Shown: positions 58,824-64,000 of the stretch, one piece after another | Layout: the number at the start of each line of letters is the position of its first letter | How positions within the stretch are numbered: the first letter of the stretch is position 1 | DNA from: DATBJJ01 sp963750915 | GTDB taxonomy: Bacteria > Acidobacteriota > Vicinamibacteria > Vicinamibacterales > 2-12-FULL-66-21 | Length of the DNA stretch: 64,000 bases | NCBI GenBank assembly: GCA_963750915.1 | Contig: CAVVSF010000007.1 | Coordinates: 620,001 to 684,000 of the forward strand | Reading direction: 5' to 3' | The notes under the pieces: model-generated | The model's input: the letters and a program-made list of their open reading frames with translations, nothing else | Database searches by the model: none | Told to the model about the DNA's origin: nothing | Made by a program: the position numbers and the translations under genes

Positions 58824-59498
58824 TCAGTGAACCGCTGCGCTCCAGACCGCCTGTGCGCGGCGCCAGTCACCGCGGACGATCGACCAGAGCGCCTGGTCGA
58901 AGAACTGTCCGTGCCGCAGGAAACTCCGGCGCAAGGTTGCCTCCCGGATCGCGCCGAGCTTGGCGAGAGCGCCGTTGCCACGGCCGTTGCTGACGGCGGC
59001 GCGCGCCTCCAGCCGGTGGACGCCGACCGTCTCGAACGCGAAGTCGATCGTCAGCCTCGCGGCGGTGGTGAACACGCCGGTGCCCCAGAAAGCGCGGCCG
59101 AGCGCGAAGCCCCACTCGGCGGTCGCGAACGACGGCTCGAGCTGCCGGATCTGGAAGAGGCCGACCGCCGTATCGAGTCCGGCCGGAACGACCGCGAAGC
59201 AGATGTAGCGGCCGGCCGAGCGCTCACGCTGCGCCCAGCTGATGAAGCGCTCGAACCCCTCGGCGGTGGTCGGCGGCGGCGAGATGAACCGCGCCACCTC
59301 TTCGTCCGTGAGAAGCTCGAGCAGCGCCGCAGCGTCCGACGTGCGCAGTTCGCGAAGCGTGATGCCGCCTCCTGCCAGCAGCGGCAGCCGTTGCTGCCAG
59401 TGCTCGGCGTCGCGTGCCGCGCCCATCGTTTCGCTCGTCACCGGCAGCGCGTCATCGTCGGCGCCGCTGGCGGTCAGTAGCCGGGAAGTCGTAAGCAT
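58824..59498 (-). CDS. GNAT acetyltransferase, RimJ/RimL type (upstream paralogue)
   Basis: A 224-residue GNAT, paralogous to the protein of 55957-56619: LRELRTSDAAALLELL, EEVARFISPPPTTAEGFERF, WGFALGRAFWGTGVF, HRLEARAAVSNGRGNGALAK match it position by position. The ATG at 59498 is the first start close to the conserved core; the longer frame upstream is low-quality. It is the first gene of the operon, 99 bases before the S8 protease gene; that gap holds two small hairpins (58746-58762 and 58792-58813 region). Substrate unknown. Confidence 0.9.
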   Translation of the reverse strand: MLTTSRLLTASGADDDALPVTSETMGAARDAEHWQQRLPLLAGGGITLRELRTSDAAALLELLTDEEVARFISPPPTTAEGFERFISWAQRERSAGRYICFAVVPAGLDTAVGLFQIRQLEPSFATAEWGFALGRAFWGTGVFTTAARLTIDFAFETVGVHRLEARAAVSNGRGNGALAKLGAIREATLRRSFLRHGQFFDQALWSIVRGDWRRAQAVWSAAVH

Positions 59499-59894
59499 GT
59501 CTCGCCTGTCAGTTCGTGAGCCCGCGCGCGTGGGCCCTTCGCTCAACGCCTCGCTGCGGTTCGTCGCGGCCCGCCCGCTGAAGACACACGCAGCACGCCC
59601 ACCCTTGAGCAAGTGCGGGGCCACTGCTGCAGGGCTTGCCAGCGATCGTGTAAGTGGTTCCGTTAACTAGACTTAATGTCCACGGCACCATTTCCGTGAG
59701 CAGACGCCGCCCATGTGCGGTGCTCCAGATCGGAGCACCAGATCCGTAATCCGCGTGCGGACCCGAGTCGACCGCAGTTAAGTGGGCAGTTTGCGCGGAC
59801 TTAATGTGGATGAGCCAGAAGCGGACACGCGTGCAGGTTTGGAACACCACATGCACAATTGTCAAACGATTGATTCGGCAGGAGTTAGACGTGA
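59499..59894. promoter_or_regulatory. Leader/promoter region of the GNAT-S8-GNAT operon
   Basis: 396 bases between the permease stop and the first GNAT start, both on the minus strand, with no convincing gene. It contains a perfect hairpin GGTGCTCC-AGATC-GGAGCACC (59719-59739), the 10-mer GACTTAATGT twice (59670-59679 and 59798-59807), and TTAAGT facing ACTTAA around the second copy. These are good candidates for regulator sites controlling the operon. A clear -35/-10 pair could not be assigned. Confidence 0.5.
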
Positions 59895-60887
59895 TCAGCG
59901 TGCAGTTGTGCGCAGTTCGACGGGCAGCCTCGGCCCGGTGATGAGATTCACTGACAGCGTGGCAAGAACGATAGCGAGGGCCGGCGCCATGAGCCACGGC
60001 GCCTCGAGGAGCATGCGGCCTCCGCCCGCCTCGCGCAGCATCCCGCCCCAGCTCGGAGTCGGCTCGCCGAAGCCGAGGCCCACGAAAGAAAGCGTCGATT
60101 CGGCAAGGATGAACGCCGGCACGAGGAGCGTGGTCTGTGCCGCCAGGCTGGCCGCCGCGGCCGGCAACAGGTGCCGCAGCAGAATCTGCGTACGTCCCGC
60201 CCCAAGAGCCCGCGCAGCTTCTGCGTACTCCTTCCGGTCCTCGACCGACACGATTGCGCGCACGACGCGGGCGGTGACCGGCCATCCCACGGCAGCCAGG
60301 ACGAGGACGATCGTCCAGAACACCTGGGTAGTCGTCAGCGAGAGCGGCAGGGTGGCGCGGAAGGCCAGCACCACGTACAGCGCCGGCAGCGCGACGATGA
60401 AATCCGACAGCCGCATCAGTCCATCGTCCACGAGTCCCCGCGACGCGCCGGCGACGCCGCCAATCGCCGTCCCGATCAGCAGCGCCCCGAGCGCGGCGAG
60501 AAGGGCGACGCCGAGGGAGTAGCGGGCGCCCCATGCCAGTCGCGTCAGCTGGTCCCGCCCGAGGGCGTCGGTGCCGAGCGGAAACCACTCGGCGCCGGAC
60601 GCGGGCTCCACCGAGAGCAGCCTTCCCTCGCGGAAGAACCGAATCGGCGTCGGCCGCGCGCGATCCTCGACGTACTGGCGCTCGAGCCGATCCGCGAGGC
60701 GCAGCGGATAAACGAAAGGCCAGCGGACGCCGGCCTGGTCGAACAGCCGCGGCGGCATGGGTGGGGCGTAGACGTAATCGACGGCCTGCGAGCCTGGCTC
60801 GTATCGCGTCAGTAGTGGCGCGAGCAGGGCGAGCGCGACGATGGCCGCAGCCAGGGCGGTGCCGAGGACACGAATACTTCGGTTCAT
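59895..60887 (-). CDS. ABC transporter permease, OppC/DppC type
   Basis: A 330-residue permease. One N-terminal helix, a ~100-residue external loop (typical for OppC/DppC), then five helices. The EAA loop is EAARALGAGRTQILLRHLLPAAAASL. With the OppB-type protein it forms the channel of a peptide or nickel importer. Its start overlaps the stop of the OppB gene (ATGA). No OppD/OppF ATPase genes are in this window. Confidence 0.9.
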   Translation of the reverse strand: MNRSIRVLGTALAAAIVALALLAPLLTRYEPGSQAVDYVYAPPMPPRLFDQAGVRWPFVYPLRLADRLERQYVEDRARPTPIRFFREGRLLSVEPASGAEWFPLGTDALGRDQLTRLAWGARYSLGVALLAALGALLIGTAIGGVAGASRGLVDDGLMRLSDFIVALPALYVVLAFRATLPLSLTTTQVFWTIVLVLAAVGWPVTARVVRAIVSVEDRKEYAEAARALGAGRTQILLRHLLPAAAASLAAQTTLLVPAFILAESTLSFVGLGFGEPTPSWGGMLREAGGGRMLLEAPWLMAPALAIVLATLSVNLITGPRLPVELRTTAR

Positions 60888-61831
60888 GCCCGTGACTCGC
60901 TGCGCGGGTCTGCGACGACCAGCGCCACATCAGAGAGAAGAATCCCGAGCGCGAGGAACACCGAACCGGCGGCGGCACAGCCGGCGACGAGATAAAGGTC
61001 GCGCGAGACGAGCGCTTCGTGCATCAGCGCCCCGAGACCCGGCCAGGACGTGACGATCTCGACCACGAACGAGCCGCTCAGGACCGAGCCGATGATGATG
61101 CCGTAGATGGCGAGCACGGGGGTCAGCGACTGGCGGAGCGCGTGTTTCCATATCAGCCGCGACCGCGAGCAGCCGCGCGCGGCCGCCGCGACGACCGACG
61201 GCGCGGCAAGCGCGTCGGACATCGACTGCGACTGCAGGCGCTCCAGGGTCGCCGCGATTGGCAGCGCCAGCGCGATCGCCGGCACGGCGAGGTACCGTGC
61301 GAAGTCGCCCAGGGAGGCGTCGGGATCCGCCGGGTAGCCGCCGACCGGGAACCATCCGGTGAGCGAGGCGAGCAGCAGCAACCCGAACGAGGTGACAAGG
61401 GACGGCACCGAGACAATCAAGAGCGAGACCCCGCGCAGCAGGCTGGCCGCAATCGTCCGGCGGCTGCCGGTCAGGACGCCGGCCGGGATGCCAATCGCGG
61501 TCGCGAGCAGCAGCGCTGCCACGCCGAGCAGCGCTGTCTTCCCCATGCGGTCGGCGACGAGCGACGCTACCGGCCGCCGGTACTTGAGTGACTCGCCGAG
61601 GTCGAAGCGGAGTGCGCGGCCGGCCCAGCTCACGTACTGGACCAGGAACGGGCGATCGAGGCCAAGCCGCGCCCGCTCGGCAGCCGCAACCGCGGGATCG
61701 ACGTCGAACCCTGCCAGGTGATCGCCGGGGGCGGCGATGACCAGGAAGAGGGCCGTGGAGGAAACGGTCGCGATCAGGACGACCGCGAGCGCGAACCGGC
61801 GAGCCAGGTAGCGAAGGAGCCCGCGGGGCAC
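60884..61831 (-). CDS. ABC transporter permease, OppB/DppB type
   Basis: A 315-residue permease with six helices. ARRFALAVVLIATVSSTALF is the first helix; the EAA loop is ARGCSRSRLIWKHALRQSLTPVL. The GDHLAGFDVDP-like loop and YVSWAGRALRFDLGESL before helix 2 are typical of DppB/OppB. It is coupled by ATGA to the OppC-type gene and lies 32 bases after the binding-protein gene. Confidence 0.9.
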   Translation of the reverse strand: MPRGLLRYLARRFALAVVLIATVSSTALFLVIAAPGDHLAGFDVDPAVAAAERARLGLDRPFLVQYVSWAGRALRFDLGESLKYRRPVASLVADRMGKTALLGVAALLLATAIGIPAGVLTGSRRTIAASLLRGVSLLIVSVPSLVTSFGLLLLASLTGWFPVGGYPADPDASLGDFARYLAVPAIALALPIAATLERLQSQSMSDALAAPSVVAAAARGCSRSRLIWKHALRQSLTPVLAIYGIIIGSVLSGSFVVEIVTSWPGLGALMHEALVSRDLYLVAGCAAAGSVFLALGILLSDVALVVADPRSESRA

Positions 61832-61863
61832 GGTCGGGTTGTCGGCTCGAGCGGCACTGCGCG

Positions 61864-63600
61864 TTATCGCGCCGCCGACGCCAGCGTGTCAGCGCTCCAC
61901 AGAAGCTGCGGCACCTGGAGCGCGGCCGACAGGTGCTGGACCCGGGGCGAGGTCGCGACGGTGACCCGCGGCGCGACGAAATACAACGACGGCAGTTCCT
62001 CGGCCATGATCTTCTGCACGCCGGCGAAGGCGCGCTGGCGGCGATCGAGCTCGGGCGCCGCCGCCTGTTCCCGCATCAACTCGTCGACCTGCCGCTCCCA
62101 CGTCGTCGCCGGCGATGACTGCCTCGGGTTCCAGAAGTGGAATGCGCCGCGGCTGAACCAGAAGTCTCCGTTCAGGGCGGGATCGGTCGAGCTCGCCTGG
62201 AACCCGAAGTAGATCGCATCGAAGTCCTTCGCCTCCCACCGCGACACGATGCCTCGCGCATCGAGCGCGACGACGTCGACGGCAAGGCCAAGCTGGCGGA
62301 GCTGCTCCTGCAGCACCGAGACGACGCGCTCGCGCAGGTGTCCGGTCTGCGTGATGATCGCGAACCGCGCCGGCTGGTTGCGCGCATCCTCGAGGGTGCC
62401 GTTGCCGTCGCGATCGGTGAGCCCGGCGGCCGACAGAAGCTGCCGCGCCTTCTCCCGATCGACGGTCGGACACGCCGGCGCGGCGTCGGCGAACCAGCGC
62501 TTGTTGCCCGGGGTGACAGGGCCGTGGACGGGCACCGCGGCGCCGAGGTAGACCGTGTCCACAATCGCCTGGCGATCGACGCCGCACGAGATTGCCTGGC
62601 GGAACTCGCGGCGCCCGAGCCAGGCGGCGCGGGGACGGGCGGTCCTGGCTGGGCCGAGGTTGAACGACAGGAAGTCGGGGTCGAGCCCGACGCCGACTTC
62701 GGTCAGCACCAGCCGCTTCTGCTCGGCGAGGCGGCGAAACGCCGCGTGATCCTGCGGGCGGATGTCGCCGTTGCTCATCAGGTCGATGCCGCCCGACTCG
62801 AGCTGCAGCGCCTCGGTGTTCTGATCGGGAATGATGAGCAGCGTCAGCGAATCGAGATAAGGCAGCTGGACGCCGGCCGCGTCACGGCGGAAGTAGCGCG
62901 GGTTGCGCGCGAAGACCAGCCGCTGGCCGGCAACGTGCTCCTTCAGGATGAACGGGCCGAGACCGACGACATCGGCGAGCGGGCGCGAAGGCGACAGCGC
63001 GTCGCGGAACGTCCCGGCATTCAGGTCGGCTTCGAACTTCTGGCGCGAAATGATCGGCAGGCTGTCGAGCACGCGCAGGGCGGGCGCGAACGGGGCGGGA
63101 AACCTGATCGTCACCGTCCGGTCGTCGACTTTGGCGACGGCGAGCGGCTTCCCGTCGACGACGAGCGCCGTCGCCAGCGGGCTGTTGACCGACGGTTCGT
63201 AGGCCGCCTTGAACGAAAACACCACGTCGTCGGCCGTCAGCGGCTGCCCGTCGGAGAACGCGACGCCGTCGCGCAGCGTGACCGTGTAGGTGAGGTTGTC
63301 GGCGTCGAGCCGCCAGGACTCGGCGAGCCAGGGTTCGAGCTCGTCGGTCGCACGGTTGACGCGCACCAATCGCGCCTGGGTCAGGAGGCTGACGAGATCG
63401 GTCGCCGCCAGCCCCGCGACATGCCGGTTGTAGGTCGAAGCGTCGGAGCGGACGGACGCAACCAGCGCGCCGCCGCGGCCAGGTTCTCCCGCGGCCGATC
63501 GCGGCGGGGGCGTATCGGCACGGCCGCACGCAGCGGCCGCCGCGGCGACCAGCAGCGCGGTCCGCAGGATGTTTTGGCGGGCACTGGCCACTCGGGGCAC
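61864..63600 (-). CDS. Family 5 peptide-binding lipoprotein
   Basis: A 578-residue SBP_bac_5 protein. Signal ends LLVAAAAAAC, a lipobox-like site. ESWRLDADNLTYTVTLRDGVAFSDGQPLTADDVVFSFK, ALPIIS-like LDSLPIISRQKFE, and RREFRQAISCGVDRQAIVDTVYLG are typical. It captures peptides or similar compounds for the two permeases downstream. Start GTG at 63600; another GTG nine bases downstream (63591) has a better ribosome site (TAGGTG). An 9-bp hairpin (63603-63624) lies directly before it. Confidence 0.9.
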   Translation of the reverse strand: MPRVASARQNILRTALLVAAAAAACGRADTPPPRSAAGEPGRGGALVASVRSDASTYNRHVAGLAATDLVSLLTQARLVRVNRATDELEPWLAESWRLDADNLTYTVTLRDGVAFSDGQPLTADDVVFSFKAAYEPSVNSPLATALVVDGKPLAVAKVDDRTVTIRFPAPFAPALRVLDSLPIISRQKFEADLNAGTFRDALSPSRPLADVVGLGPFILKEHVAGQRLVFARNPRYFRRDAAGVQLPYLDSLTLLIIPDQNTEALQLESGGIDLMSNGDIRPQDHAAFRRLAEQKRLVLTEVGVGLDPDFLSFNLGPARTARPRAAWLGRREFRQAISCGVDRQAIVDTVYLGAAVPVHGPVTPGNKRWFADAAPACPTVDREKARQLLSAAGLTDRDGNGTLEDARNQPARFAIITQTGHLRERVVSVLQEQLRQLGLAVDVVALDARGIVSRWEAKDFDAIYFGFQASSTDPALNGDFWFSRGAFHFWNPRQSSPATTWERQVDELMREQAAAPELDRRQRAFAGVQKIMAEELPSLYFVAPRVTVATSPRVQHLSAALQVPQLLWSADTLASAAR

Positions 63601-63602
63601 CT

Positions 63603-63727
63603 ACCGGCCAACCAGTTGGCCGGTCCTTTCTCAGCCGTTTTCCGCGGTTTTCCGTGGGTATGGCCTACCCAACTCAGGCATTCAGTCCGAAAAGCCAATT
63701 ACTTGGCTGATCCCCGGACAAACCGGG
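63603..63727. promoter_or_regulatory. Cluster of four hairpins upstream of the peptide-binding gene
   Basis: Four perfect small inverted repeats in 125 bases: ACCGGCCAA-CCAG-TTGGCCGGT (63603-63624), GGGTA-TGGCC-TACCC (63656-63670), AGCCAA-TTAC-TTGGCT (63693-63708) and CCCGG-ACAAA-CCGGG (63713-63727). Together they look like a structured leader for the minus-strand binding-protein gene, perhaps a riboswitch or protein-binding RNA. No known riboswitch class is matched with confidence. The remaining bases to 63882 hold no gene. Confidence 0.45.
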
Positions 63728-63882
63728 TAGTCAGGACACACAATCGTAATCGAATAGACAGTGCGGTGCAACCACTGTGAACCAACGAGTTCGTTCGTGT
63801 ACGTTCGGAGCGCTTATTGAGGAGCGTGGCATAGACGGTGCCTCAAGCCCGAGCACACCCTGCGATTCTGTTGGCGACGCCC

Positions 63883-64000
63883 ATGACTCACACACGCGTG
63901 TCTGCAGTCTTGATTCGGCGGCTTGTGGTTGCTGCGAGCCTGACGCTCGCCTGGACCCTGCTCGCCGATGCGGCCGATGCCGGTCAGCGGCAAGCTCGCC
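63883..64000 (+). CDS. Start of a secreted protein gene (3' end outside window)
   Basis: Only the first 39 codons are visible. ATG at 63883 begins a signal peptide (RRLVVAASLTLAWTLLADAADA) followed by GQRQAR. This N-terminus resembles that of the S8 protease at 58724 (signal ending DASAGPREQR), so it may be another member of that family, but the evidence is thin. It is divergent from the peptide-binding gene across the hairpin cluster. Confidence 0.5.
   Translation, partial: MTHTRVSAVLIRRLVVAASLTLAWTLLADAADAGQRQAR

Noticed and set aside
63680..63735. c-di-GMP riboswitch
   Set aside because: Only the AAAAGCC part fits; the GGGCAAACC and tetraloop-receptor parts are missing.

Overview
The window is a roughly two-thirds GC bacterial chromosome segment with about 56 protein genes on both strands. 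I see no rRNA, tRNA, insertion sequence, phage module or CRISPR array. LpxC, many lipobox signal peptides and an M48 periplasmic-type protease indicate a Gram-negative cell. The gene order dprA-topA-trmFO-xerC, a PVC-type heme-dehydrogenase fusion, several ECF sigma factors and S8 proteases with NIVWGT repeats fit Acidobacteriota, perhaps a Vicinamibacteria-like lineage. That placement is inference, not a database result.

Layout. 1-7.2 kb: end of a sensor kinase; doxX divergent from an HxlR regulator over a clear two-way operator; M19 dipeptidase; GntP permease; a large secreted beta-propeller/HEAT/cytochrome c protein. 7.2-15.0 kb: a minus-strand run of SGNH hydrolase, YhcH-like protein, acyl-CoA carboxylase beta, FSA-type transaldolase, FAH-family enzyme, fibronectin-like lipoprotein and HslU/HslV. 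15.4-21.1 kb: PEGA surface protein, membrane protein, APC permease, and an ECF sigma/anti-sigma operon with two exported proteins. 21.2-28.5 kb: two two-component systems (one with a rare excisionase-type HTH fused to a receiver, one NtrB/NtrC-like) around an ABC-F ATPase. 28.5-34.6 kb: xerC, trmFO, topA and dprA on the minus strand. 34.9-39.8 kb: TPR protein and lipoprotein, then rplU-rpmA-obgE-nadD-rsfS and comF. 39.8-44.0 kb: tmk-lysA, an ECF sigma-STAS-small protein operon, and lpxC. 44.3-55.8 kb: uvrA, APC permease, TIG/NHL protein, HNH endonuclease, NlpC/P60, a zinc-metallopeptidase-like protein, MtgA, M48 protease and a class V aminotransferase. 56.0-63.6 kb: an operon of GNAT, S8 protease with about twelve NIVWGT repeats, and a second GNAT, followed by a dipeptide/oligopeptide ABC importer (binding protein plus two permeases). 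A new secreted-protein gene starts at the right edge.

How the parts connect. Housekeeping clusters (ribosome assembly, cell wall, DNA repair, proteolysis) alternate with envelope and signalling operons. The most unusual module is the GNAT-S8-GNAT operon. It is translationally coupled at one junction, closed by a UUCG-loop terminator, and lies next to a peptide importer.

Two genome-level oddities stand out. Several intergenic gaps hold short-period, mostly 7-bp, arrays, and two of them are arranged as large inverted repeats. Four genes (topA, dprA, an HTH-receiver regulator and a TIG/NHL protein) each carry one single-base frameshift, three of them exactly at a GTAC tetranucleotide. Because topA is normally essential, at least some of these are probably sequence errors, possibly systematic.
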